From contig JANSYB010000112.1 in the NCBI GenBank assembly GCA_024742655.1, forward strand, positions 1 to 6,850: a DNA stretch of 6,850 nucleotides. Direction: 5' to 3'. Origin of the DNA: Paracoccaceae bacterium (GTDB lineage: Bacteria > Pseudomonadota > Alphaproteobacteria > Rhodobacterales > Rhodobacteraceae). Of the stretch, positions 1 to 6,004 are shown piece by piece. Every line of letters begins with the position of its first letter. Position 1 is the first letter of the stretch. The notes beneath the pieces were generated by a model, which ran no database searches, had not been told where the DNA came from, and saw nothing but the letters and a program-made list of their open reading frames with translations. Position numbers and translations under genes: made by a program.

Positions 1-690
1 GCGCCGCTGAACCTGCGGGCGGCCACGGGCGATATCGGTATCCTGATGGCGGCGGTGGACGGGTTGCACACGACCGACCGGCGCAAGACGGCGCTGCGCC
101 GCCATATCTGGCGGCCGCGCCGGTTTCGCGCGCTGATCGACCGGTTCTCGGGCCGCGTGCCCGTGCCGGAACACCGCGCGGCGCTGCTGGCGCAGGCCGA
201 TCCGCTGCGCGGGGCCGGCCCGATGATCGGGCTGCGCGGCGAGGCCGAGATCGCCGCGCGTCTCGCGGCCCTGCGCGAAGATGCCGCCGCCCCGCCCATT
301 TCCGAAAACGAGGTGGCGCTGCTGGACGCGATCCTGTCGGTGCGCGAGACATCGGACAACGCGCTGGAAAACCTGCGCGACATCAGCGTGGACATGCCCG
401 CCATCGCGCCTGCGGTGGCCCGTCTGGCGCGCCGGCTCGATGCGCTATCGGCGGCGGGTATCGACGTGGCGGCCCTCGATTTCGAGGCCAGCTACGGGCG
501 CACGCAGATGGAGTATTACGACGGGTTCGTTTTCGGCTTTTACGCCGACACGCGCCCCGACCTGCCCCCGGTGGCCAGCGGCGGGCGGTATGATGCGCTG
601 ACCCGGCACCTGGGACGGGGGCGTGAAATCCCGGCGGTGGGCGGGGTCATCCGCCCCGGTCTGCTGGTTGAGCTGGGAGGCGGGGCATGA
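1..690 (+). CDS. hisZ: ATP phosphoribosyltransferase regulatory subunit HisZ (5'-truncated by window edge)
   Basis: HisZ is a catalytically inactive histidyl-tRNA synthetase paralogue. It binds the short-form HisG and is required for activity and histidine feedback inhibition of the first step of histidine synthesis, in the cytoplasm. The frame is open from base 1 and gives 229 visible residues ending at the TGA at 688-690; the family is usually about 350-390 aa, so roughly the first third is missing. The segment AATGDIGIL near the left edge, the YYDGFVFGFYA strand (from about nt 514) and the synthetase-like GGRYD turn (about nt 580-594) followed by a Gly-rich IPAVGGVIRPGLL end are typical of the class II synthetase fold as kept in HisZ. 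The stop overlaps the hisG start by 4 nt (ATGA), implying translational coupling and supporting HisZ over a true HisS. The upstream neighbour is not visible; in relatives it is often hisS. Confidence 0.93.
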   Translation, partial: APLNLRAATGDIGILMAAVDGLHTTDRRKTALRRHIWRPRRFRALIDRFSGRVPVPEHRAALLAQADPLRGAGPMIGLRGEAEIAARLAALREDAAAPPISENEVALLDAILSVRETSDNALENLRDISVDMPAIAPAVARLARRLDALSAAGIDVAALDFEASYGRTQMEYYDGFVFGFYADTRPDLPPVASGGRYDALTRHLGRGREIPAVGGVIRPGLLVELGGGA

Positions 691-1382
691 GTGTCAAGCT
701 GGGTGTGCCGTCCAAGGGGCGGCTGATGGAGAAAACCTTTGACTGGTTCGCGGCGCGCGGTATCGGGCTGGGCCGGGCCGGGTCCGAGCGCGAATACGCG
801 GGCTTTGTCGAGGGGATCGACAATGTGGAACTGGTGCTGTTGTCGGCTGGTGAAATCCCGCGCGAGATGGCGGCGGGGCGCATTCACCTTGGCGTGACGG
901 GCACCGATCTGGTGCGCGACAAGTTGGGCCAGTGGGACCAGGCGGTCGAGGAACTGGAAGAGTTGGGGTTCGGCCATGCCGACCTGGTGCTGGCGGTGCC
1001 CCGGGCATGGGTCGATGTCGGCACGCTGGACGATCTGGATGCGGCGGCGGCGGCGTTCCGGCAGGTGCACGGGTTCCGGCTGCGGATCGCGACCAAGTAT
1101 CACCGGCTGGTGCGGGAGTTTCTGCGCGACAATGGCGTGGCGGACTACCAGCTTGTCGACAGCCAGGGCGCGACCGAGGGCACGGTCAAGAATGAAACCG
1201 CCGAGGCGATCGCCGATATCACCTCTACCGGTGACACGCTGCGGGCCAATCACCTCAAGGTGCTGGAGGACGGGTTGATCCTGCGCAGCCAGGCCACGCT
1301 TTACCGGTCGCGCAAGGCGCCGCTGGACGAGGCGGATCGGGCCACGATGCGGGCCCTGCGCGAAAAGATCGGCACGGACTGA
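687..1382 (+). CDS. hisG: ATP phosphoribosyltransferase catalytic subunit, short form HisG
   Basis: HisG catalyses the first committed step of histidine synthesis: ATP plus PRPP gives N1-(5-phosphoribosyl)-ATP and pyrophosphate. The protein is 231 aa, the length of the short form, which lacks the C-terminal regulatory domain of the long form (about 290-300 aa) and depends on HisZ. The N-terminus (KLGVPSKGRLMEKT, residues 4-17) is the family signature. Residues 70-74 (VTGTD) and the PRPP-binding loop DITSTGDTL (177-185), followed by RANHLKVLEDG, are intact. The ATG is embedded in the last codons of hisZ (4-nt overlap), with a GGGAGG ribosome site at about 675-680, so the start is secure. It forms a two-gene unit with hisZ. 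The nearest candidate terminator structure begins 14 nt after the stop. Confidence 0.97.
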   Translation: MSVKLGVPSKGRLMEKTFDWFAARGIGLGRAGSEREYAGFVEGIDNVELVLLSAGEIPREMAAGRIHLGVTGTDLVRDKLGQWDQAVEELEELGFGHADLVLAVPRAWVDVGTLDDLDAAAAAFRQVHGFRLRIATKYHRLVREFLRDNGVADYQLVDSQGATEGTVKNETAEAIADITSTGDTLRANHLKVLEDGLILRSQATLYRSRKAPLDEADRATMRALREKIGTD

Positions 1383-1396
1383 GCGTGTGCGCCGGG

Positions 1397-1447
1397 CAAA
1401 CCGCCCCGGCCGCGCCCACCCACCCACCCCGCGCCCGGGGCGGTTTG
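1397..1447 (+). terminator. Candidate hairpin terminator after hisG (atypical, no U-tract)
   Basis: Bases 1397-1409 (CAAACCGCCCCGG) are a perfect 13-bp inverted repeat of 1435-1447 (CCGGGGCGGTTTG), around a C-rich 25-nt loop that contains a CCCACCCACCC run. The structure begins 14 nt after the hisG stop, where a terminator is expected. It is not followed by a T-run; the only T's (1444-1446) are inside the stem. The loop is also longer than usual. Termination could therefore depend on Rho, or the structure could simply stabilise the hisZG mRNA 3' end. The inverted repeat is seen directly; the terminator role is inferred. Confidence 0.45.
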
Positions 1448-1449
1448 GC

Positions 1450-1470
1450 GCTTAACGGCGGGCGTTGAGC
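1450..1470 (+). repeat. Short inverted repeat upstream of the enolase-superfamily gene
   Basis: GCTTAACG (1450-1457) and CGTTGAGC (1463-1470) can form an 8-bp stem with one T-G wobble and a 5-nt loop (GCGGG). It follows directly on the larger hairpin and ends 37 nt before the next start codon. It could be part of a tandem terminator, a 5'-leader hairpin or an imperfect operator; nothing in the sequence decides between these. Confidence 0.3.
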
Positions 1471-1507
1471 GGGGTAGCGTGTTCGCAAACCTGCGAGGTC
1501 CAGTCAG

Positions 1508-2680
1508 ATGAAAATCCGCTCCATCACGGCCACCCCCGTCAATATCCCCTTCGTGGCGCCTTACCGGTTCAGCTATGGCAGCATCGCATCCTTGACCAAG
1601 ACGGTCGTGCAGTTGCAGACTGAGGACGGCGTTACGGGCCTTGGCGAATGTGCCGACGGCGATCGCGCGGCGGAGGTCGAGGCGATGGGCGCGGGCCTGA
1701 TCGGCCACGACATCCGGCTGGTGGCGGATGCCGCGCGGGCCTGCGTGCCGGGCATGGCCTATTCCCCGTGGGACAACATACTGGCGCGGCGCCGGGCGTT
1801 TGCCGGCATCGAGATGGCGATGTGGGACGCGCGCGGCAAGACCGAGGGCGTGCCGCTGTGGCATCTGCTGGGCGGAAAATGCCGCGCCGAGATCCCCCTG
1901 ACCGAGTATTTCGCCTTTCGCGATCCCGGCCCGGATCATCCGGGCGAGGGGTCGCCGCTGGAAATCGCACGGTTCTGCGCGGATATGATCGAGCGCCACG
2001 ACGCGCGTATCTTCGAGGGGAAGCTGGCCACGGTCGACCTGGCCACCGAGGTCGAGATGGTGCGCGAGGTGCGTGCGGTCATCGGGGATCGCGAATTGCG
2101 GCTGGATGCCAATGGCGGCTGGGTTCTGTCCACGGCGAAACGGGCCATCGAGGCGCTGCGCCCCTTTGACGTCGCGTGGTACGAGGAGCCGGTGGAAAGC
2201 TACGAGGAAATGGCGGCGCTGCGATCCGTCACCGCTGCTGGCCTGTCCAGTCACCGGGTCGATCTGCGCCGCGCGGTGGAATTGGGCGCGCCGGATGCGA
2301 TCGTGACCAATATCAACGAGTTGGGCGGCATCGCCGGCGCGGCTGACTTCATCCGGGCCTGTGCGCGCTTCGACGTGGGGTTTCGCTTTCACAGCGGCGA
2401 GACGGGCGTGGCAAGTGCGGCCTACCTGCATCTGAGCGCCGCGCTGGAGCCCGTGCGCGATGCCAGCCAGACGCTGTTTCGCTGGTATGCCGATGACGTG
2501 ATCGAGGGCGGGCCTTTCGTGCCCAAGGGGGGCGTGGTGCCCGTGCCCGAAGGGCCGGGCCTTGGTGTCACGCTGGATCCCGGGGCGCTGGCGCGCTGCC
2601 ATGCGCGGTATTGCGGCGAGGGCGCGTTTCCTGCCGGCCGGGCCGGCGGGTCCTACGGCGGCCGTTTTCACAAGGTCTGA
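1508..2680 (+). CDS. Mandelate racemase/muconate lactonizing enzyme family protein (enolase superfamily), substrate unknown
   Basis: This is a 390-aa enolase-superfamily protein, a fold whose members abstract the proton next to a carboxylate with Mg2+ help (racemases, cycloisomerases, sugar-acid dehydratases). The N-terminal capping domain spans about 1-125 and includes GLGEC (44-48) and the helix AFAGIEMAMWDARGK (97-111). The barrel carries metal ligands D200 (LDANGGW) and E226 (YEEP). Several positions are unusual. The strand-2 KxK motif reads EGK (170-172), so only the second Lys (K172) remains. The third metal ligand near SSHRVD (247-252) is not a clear Glu/Asp/Asn after the strand. The His general-base position is H295 (FHSGETG), and its usual Asp partner aligns with N268 (TNINELGG). 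The layout is nearer to mandelate racemase/glucarate dehydratase than to dipeptide epimerases, so a sugar-acid dehydratase is possible but unproven. A GAGG element about 9 nt before the ATG supports the start. The gene stands alone and ends 4 nt from the convergent methyltransferase stop. Confidence 0.85.
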   Translation: MKIRSITATPVNIPFVAPYRFSYGSIASLTKTVVQLQTEDGVTGLGECADGDRAAEVEAMGAGLIGHDIRLVADAARACVPGMAYSPWDNILARRRAFAGIEMAMWDARGKTEGVPLWHLLGGKCRAEIPLTEYFAFRDPGPDHPGEGSPLEIARFCADMIERHDARIFEGKLATVDLATEVEMVREVRAVIGDRELRLDANGGWVLSTAKRAIEALRPFDVAWYEEPVESYEEMAALRSVTAAGLSSHRVDLRRAVELGAPDAIVTNINELGGIAGAADFIRACARFDVGFRFHSGETGVASAAYLHLSAALEPVRDASQTLFRWYADDVIEGGPFVPKGGVVPVPEGPGLGVTLDPGALARCHARYCGEGAFPAGRAGGSYGGRFHKV

Positions 2681-2684
2681 ACGC

Positions 2685-3317
2685 TCACGTTTTCCACATG
2701 TAGCCGTTGGGGGCGTAGGTGGCGTTCTGACCGAACGTGTCGCACAGCTCCTCGTCCACCTCGAAGACGCCGGGATTGGCCTCATAGAACTCGGTGATGG
2801 CGCGGTTGGGCCCGCCGCCGTAATTCTCGCCCACGCCCAGCTCGACCAGCAGACCGTCCTCCATGCATAGCAGGTCGCCCTTTTGCATCACCGTGGCAAG
2901 GAAGGTCAGCGCGGCCGCGCATGCGTCATAGGTGTGCGCCGAATCTTCGAGAACGAACCACGGGCGCGGGGCGTTGCGCAGGTCATGCGCGTCGAAGGCC
3001 GGGCCGAGGTCATGCACATCCCCCTGAACAAAGGTGATGCGGTCATCGCTCAGGTCCGGCGTGGTGATGTCGATGGAATAGAGGCCGGTGTCATACCCGT
3101 AATTGTCGATCATGTCGGCCATCCACAGCGCGCTGGCGCCCTTGTGGCTGCCGATTTCGATGATCGTTCCGGGCTTCAGATCCCAGATCGCGCGGCCCTG
3201 TATCGCCATGTCGATCGGGCTGCGCAGGCATTCGATCCCGCGATAGTGATGTTTCATCACCCCGTCCTGGTACTTCCGCAGGAAGGGATAGGAAAAGGCG
3301 GAATCGAAAGAACGCAT
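2685..3317 (-). CDS. CmcI/cephalosporin-hydroxylase-family SAM-dependent methyltransferase
   Basis: This 210-aa cytoplasmic protein has the fold of class I SAM methyltransferases of the cephalosporin hydroxylase (CmcI, PF04989-like) family, whose better-known members are rhamnosyl/sugar O-methyltransferases and CmcI of cephamycin synthesis. SAM motif I is TIIEIGSHKGASALW (51-65). The acidic residue after strand 2 is D83 (YSIDI), followed by GD at 99-100. The candidate metal and catalytic acidic cluster is LEDSAHTYD (123-131) and MEDG (152-155), resembling the Asp/Glu-Asp Mg2+ site of CmcI. The N-terminal YRGIECLRSPIDMAIQ (25-40) also matches the family pattern. The ATG at 3317 has a G-run (CCCGGGGGGC) just upstream; a second Met lies at residue 21. 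No glycosyltransferase or antibiotic genes lie nearby, so the acceptor is unknown. The name 'cephalosporin hydroxylase' should not be read as function. It lies 99 nt downstream of the aminotransferase, with an inverted repeat between them. Confidence 0.82.
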   Translation of the reverse strand: MRSFDSAFSYPFLRKYQDGVMKHHYRGIECLRSPIDMAIQGRAIWDLKPGTIIEIGSHKGASALWMADMIDNYGYDTGLYSIDITTPDLSDDRITFVQGDVHDLGPAFDAHDLRNAPRPWFVLEDSAHTYDACAAALTFLATVMQKGDLLCMEDGLLVELGVGENYGGGPNRAITEFYEANPGVFEVDEELCDTFGQNATYAPNGYMWKT

Positions 3318-3341
3318 GAAGCCCCCCGGGTGCTATGGCCC

Positions 3342-3363
3342 GACCAGTCATGACAGACTGGTC
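3342..3363. promoter_or_regulatory. 8-6-8 inverted repeat upstream of the methyltransferase: candidate operator or hairpin
   Basis: GACCAGTC (3342-3349) and GACTGGTC (3356-3363) are perfect inverted half-sites separated by ATGACA, a 22-bp element in the 99-nt gap between the aminotransferase stop and the methyltransferase start (25 nt from that ATG). The geometry fits a dimeric repressor. A TTGACC hexamer on the minus strand at 3374-3369 could act as a -35 element, but no good -10 follows. As RNA it would be an 8-bp hairpin without a U-tract, so a terminator role for the aminotransferase is less likely but possible. Confidence 0.4.
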
Positions 3364-3416
3364 CGGCAGGTCAACGCCGGGGTCTGTGCCGCGATCAACA
3401 GGAGGTGTGCGCCGCC

Positions 3417-4814
3417 TCAGGCCGCCGGTTTCCACAGCCCCTGCCGCACAAGATCGTCACTGGCCAGCCGGATACCCTTTTCGAGGATATCGAACATCTG
3501 GTCGATCTGGCTTTCGGTGATGATCAGCGGGGGGGAGAAGACACACATGCTGTAGAGCGGGCGCAGCATCAGGCCCAGTTCACGGCAGTGATCGTCGATC
3601 AGGCCGCCGACGGTGTAATCCATCTCGAGCTGTGATTTCGTCGTCTTGTCGGTCACGCATTCCACGCAGCCCACAAGGCCCATGCCGCGCGTGTTGCCCA
3701 CGATGGGCAGATCGCCAAGCGCGTGTAGCCGTTCCAGGAAATGCGGCGAGACGGCCCGGACATGCTCCAGAATGCCCTCTCGCTCGATGATTTCCATGTT
3801 CTTCAGCGCGGCGGCGGCGCAGACCGGATGGCCGGAATAGGTAAAGCCGTTGGAAAACACCGCCTCGTCGCTGGCCTGCGTGATCGAATCGAGCAGTCGA
3901 TCGGAAATGATCGTGGCCCCCATCGGCGCGTAGCCCGAGGTCAGGCCCTTGGCGCAGGTGATGATGTCGGGGACGATGTCGAAAACCGGCTCGGAGGCGA
4001 ACCAGTGGCCCAGCCGGCCAAAGCCGGTCACCACCTCGTCCGAGATGTAGAGCACATCGTATTTGCGGCAGATTTCCAGACAGCGCTTGTGATAGCCCGC
4101 CGGCGGGATCACCACGCCGCCCGAGGCCAGGATCGGCTCTGCGATGAAGCCGGCGGTGTTGTCCGGGCCGATCTCGAGGATGGCGTTTTCCAGGTCCGCG
4201 ACCTTTTCATCGAGGAATTCCGCCTCGGTCTGGCCCTCCGCCCGGCGATAGGGGTTCACGTCGGGGAGCAGGTGCACCATGTCCTCGGCCGTGTCGAACC
4301 AGTTCTTGTCACGCGGCTTGCCGCAGAGCGAGGCCGACAGGTAGGTCGATCCGTGATAGGCCATCTGCCGCGAGATGATCTTTTTCTTCTGCCGCTTGCC
4401 CAGCACGTTGTTGCGGAAATGGACAAAGCGGATGGCGCTGTCCACGGCCTCGGACCCGCCGGTGGAAAAGAACACGGTGTTCAGGTCCCCGGGTGTGCGC
4501 TTGGCGATTTCATGCGCCAGCTGCGCGGCGGTGCTGTTGGAGTTGCTGAAGGGCGAATAATAGCCCAGCTTGGTCGCCTGCTCGGCCATGGCCTGACCGA
4601 TCTCGTCGCGGCCATAGCCGATCTGGACACACCACATCCCGCCCGGCCCGTCGATCAGGCGTTTGCCATCGGCGGTGGTGACGTGAATGCCCTTGGCATC
4701 CTCCACCAGCAGGCGCGAGCGGTCCCTGAAATCGCCAGACCCGGCCCAAGGGTGCAGGACGTTGTCCCCGTCCCATGCGTTGAGGGTTTCGATATCATCG
4801 CGCGGCATGTCCAT
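3417..4814 (-). CDS. Class III PLP-dependent omega-aminotransferase
   Basis: This 465-aa fold-type I PLP enzyme of the class III (ornithine/omega-amino acid) aminotransferase family moves an amino group from an omega-amine or amino acid to pyruvate or another keto acid. Its full length is normal for the family. Landmarks are GPGGMWCVQIGYG (56-68, substrate pocket Trp61), the phosphate-binding STGGSEAVDSA (117-127), MAYHGST (151-157, with Tyr-His stacking on PLP), IAEP (224-227), ISDEVVTGFGR (257-267; D259 contacts the pyridine N), the Schiff-base lysine K289 in CAKGLTSG, FTYSGHP (324-330), and R419 in LMLRPL as carboxylate-binding candidate. The layout resembles putrescine/beta-alanine/taurine:pyruvate-type enzymes; the substrate cannot be read from the sequence. 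AGGAG with 6-nt spacing upstream of the ATG at 4814 fixes the start. It follows dgcA-dgcN on the same strand but has its own AT-rich leader with a palindrome, so separate control is likely. A link to D-glutamate or amine catabolism is inference from position only. Confidence 0.93.
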   Translation of the reverse strand: MDMPRDDIETLNAWDGDNVLHPWAGSGDFRDRSRLLVEDAKGIHVTTADGKRLIDGPGGMWCVQIGYGRDEIGQAMAEQATKLGYYSPFSNSNSTAAQLAHEIAKRTPGDLNTVFFSTGGSEAVDSAIRFVHFRNNVLGKRQKKKIISRQMAYHGSTYLSASLCGKPRDKNWFDTAEDMVHLLPDVNPYRRAEGQTEAEFLDEKVADLENAILEIGPDNTAGFIAEPILASGGVVIPPAGYHKRCLEICRKYDVLYISDEVVTGFGRLGHWFASEPVFDIVPDIITCAKGLTSGYAPMGATIISDRLLDSITQASDEAVFSNGFTYSGHPVCAAAALKNMEIIEREGILEHVRAVSPHFLERLHALGDLPIVGNTRGMGLVGCVECVTDKTTKSQLEMDYTVGGLIDDHCRELGLMLRPLYSMCVFSPPLIITESQIDQMFDILEKGIRLASDDLVRQGLWKPAA

Positions 4815-4821
4815 GTTGTGC
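4815..4821 (-). promoter_or_regulatory. Shine-Dalgarno and spacer deciding the aminotransferase start
   Basis: On the minus strand CAGGAGCACAAC directly precedes the ATG at 4814. The AGGAG core is a near-consensus ribosome site at 6-nt spacing (core extends to about 4825), and it favours this ATG over the in-frame Met two codons later. Confidence 0.7.
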
Positions 4822-4844
4822 TCCTGATTTCCCGTTTGAAGACG

Positions 4845-4873
4845 GTATATCGCAAAAATGGACGATCGTCCAT
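4845..4873 (-). promoter_or_regulatory. Tentative promoter of the aminotransferase overlapping the palindrome
   Basis: On the minus strand a weak -35-like ATGGAC (4873-4868) and an AT-rich -10-like ATATAC (4850-4845) are 17 nt apart. Transcription would start near 4838, about 24 nt before the aminotransferase ATG. An alternative -10-like TAAAAT lies at 4877-4872. Both lie in the only strongly AT-rich patch of the window and overlap the 22-bp palindrome. The hexamers are weak matches, so the promoter call rests mostly on composition and position. Confidence 0.3.
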
Positions 4874-4876
4874 TTT
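4855..4876. promoter_or_regulatory. Perfect 22-bp palindrome: candidate repressor operator
   Basis: The half-site AAAATGGACGA (4855-4865) is followed immediately by its exact reverse complement (4866-4876) with no spacer. It sits 40 nt upstream of the aminotransferase start. A perfect palindrome with a GGAC...GTCC core of this size is typical of operators of dimeric repressors such as the TetR or GntR families; which family is inference. The position over the likely promoter predicts repression, relieved by a ligand. No regulator gene lies in the window, and I noticed no second copy. Confidence 0.6.
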
Positions 4877-4902
4877 AAGTTTTGCAAGCAGCATGACCGG
4901 CT

Positions 4903-4928
4903 TGCCCCCCGTGTCGGACACGGGGGCA
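4903..4928 (-). terminator. Candidate hairpin terminator after dgcN
   Basis: Bases 4906-4914 (CCCCCGTGT) pair with 4918-4926 (ACACGGGGG) around a CGG triloop. This 9-bp GC-rich stem extends by TG/CA past a one-base bulge. On the minus strand it lies 32 nt after the dgcN stop and before the aminotransferase leader, the expected place for a terminator. No U-tract follows, so it may be a Rho-assisted or partial terminator. A second weaker inverted repeat, GCAAGC (4884-4889) with GCTTGC (4900-4905), overlaps its edge. Confidence 0.5.
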
Positions 4929-4960
4929 GATGACTGGAAACTGGGCGTTATCCGAACGAC

Positions 4961-6004
4961 TCAGCCGCGATGTGCGATGATCGCCTCGGCCAGCGGGCGC
5001 GCGTCGTAGCGGACCGGATCGGTGACTGGCAGGCCGGTTTCGGCCGCCGTGGCGGCAATGGCCGCATCGGCCGCGTCTGGGGCCAGATCGCGGGTGTTCA
5101 GCGCGATACCCACCACCTTGGACGGGGTCAGCGCCCCGTTCGCGCCCGCCGTCATTTCGTTCAGTTCGATCACGTCGCGCAGGGGCGGGATCACGATATC
5201 GCCCGAGGTGTCGAGCTTGTCCATGCCCGCGCGGTGCACCAGCACCATCGCGTTGCAGCACGACCCGCGCATCAGCGGCAGGTTCGCGGTTGAGCCGGGA
5301 TGCAGCAGGGAGCCTTGCCCCTCGATGATCAGGAAATCATGCCCGCCATTTTCCATCACCATGCGTTCGACGGCCCCGGCCGCGTGATCGACCCGGTAGG
5401 CATCGAGCGGAATGCCCGTGCCGGTGATCGAAACGCCGATCTGCCCGGTGGCCAGAAAGGCCGCGTCTTGGCCCATCTGTTGCAGCGATTGCCAGATTTC
5501 CAGCCCGGCGGTCATCTTGCCGATGGCCATGTCCGTGCCGATCATCAGCACGCGGGTGTTGTCCAATGTGGCCGCGCGGGCCGTTGCGATATCGGGCAGC
5601 TCGCCCACCGGCGTGCGGATATCCCAGATCCATTGCCCCGGTTTGAGGTCCTGGCCCAGAACGTCGTTCAGCGGATCGTGCAGCCCGTTGACGATGCACA
5701 TGCCCGCACCGACCGCATGCCACAGCACCGACATCCATTCCGCCGGCACCCGCCCGCCCGAGGGCGCGGTGCCCAGCACCAGCACCTCGGCGCCCATCTC
5801 GATCGCATCATCCAGTGCGGCGACGATGGGAATGTCGCTTTCCATGCGGCAAAGCTCACCCACGCGCTTGCCGGCAGCGTGGCTGTCGATGACGCAGGTC
5901 ACCGGGTTGCGGCCATAGCGGATGATGCCCTCGGCCATCTTGGCGTTGATCAGGCCCATCGTGGCCTCGGCGTAGATCGCGATTTTCTGTCTGGGATCAA
6001 GCAT
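4961..6004 (-). CDS. dgcN: DUF1611 P-loop protein, DgcN-like (D-glutamate N-acetyltransferase)
   Basis: This 347-aa cytoplasmic protein belongs to the DUF1611/COG3367 family. A family member paired with an enolase-superfamily racemase was reported as DgcN, which N-acetylates D-glutamate so that DgcA can racemise it to N-acetyl-L-glutamate; I assign the role from family and gene pairing. The N-terminal Rossmann-like half (about 1-145) holds TAPSGGRVPAEW (79-90) and NGLHDPL (106-112). The C-terminal half (about 150-347) holds a Walker-A-like GTDMAIGKMT (156-165), ATGQIG (185-190) and IIEGQGSLLHPG (226-237), and ends with VRYDARPLAEAI. The P-loop is unlike ordinary GNAT acetyltransferases and suggests nucleotide or CoA phosphate binding. 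The ATG overlaps the dgcA stop by 8 nt, with GGAGGG about 10 nt upstream, giving tight coupling. Older annotations call this family an epimerase/dehydratase; nothing here supports that chemistry. Confidence 0.85.
   Translation of the reverse strand: MLDPRQKIAIYAEATMGLINAKMAEGIIRYGRNPVTCVIDSHAAGKRVGELCRMESDIPIVAALDDAIEMGAEVLVLGTAPSGGRVPAEWMSVLWHAVGAGMCIVNGLHDPLNDVLGQDLKPGQWIWDIRTPVGELPDIATARAATLDNTRVLMIGTDMAIGKMTAGLEIWQSLQQMGQDAAFLATGQIGVSITGTGIPLDAYRVDHAAGAVERMVMENGGHDFLIIEGQGSLLHPGSTANLPLMRGSCCNAMVLVHRAGMDKLDTSGDIVIPPLRDVIELNEMTAGANGALTPSKVVGIALNTRDLAPDAADAAIAATAAETGLPVTDPVRYDARPLAEAIIAHRG

Noticed and set aside
540..1427. Minus-strand open frame (295 aa) opposite hisZ/hisG
   Set aside because: It is a shadow of hisG and the hisZ end; the composition is Arg/Pro/Gln-rich with no family motif.
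1301..2785. Long minus-strand open frame (494 aa) opposite the hisG end and the enolase-superfamily gene
   Set aside because: It is the antisense of two well-supported genes, rich in Arg/His/Pro/Gln with no recognisable domain; long antisense frames are expected at this GC content.
4884..4905. Inverted repeat GCAAGC/GCTTGC as a separate terminator or operator
   Set aside because: It has only 6 bp with a 10-nt loop, overlaps the stronger hairpin at 4903-4928 and has no U-tract, so it is not listed as its own feature.
3741..5009. Plus-strand open frame (422 aa) opposite the aminotransferase
   Set aside because: It runs antisense through the whole aminotransferase and its promoter, and no motif or sensible ribosome site was seen. 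The opposite strand encodes an intact PLP enzyme.
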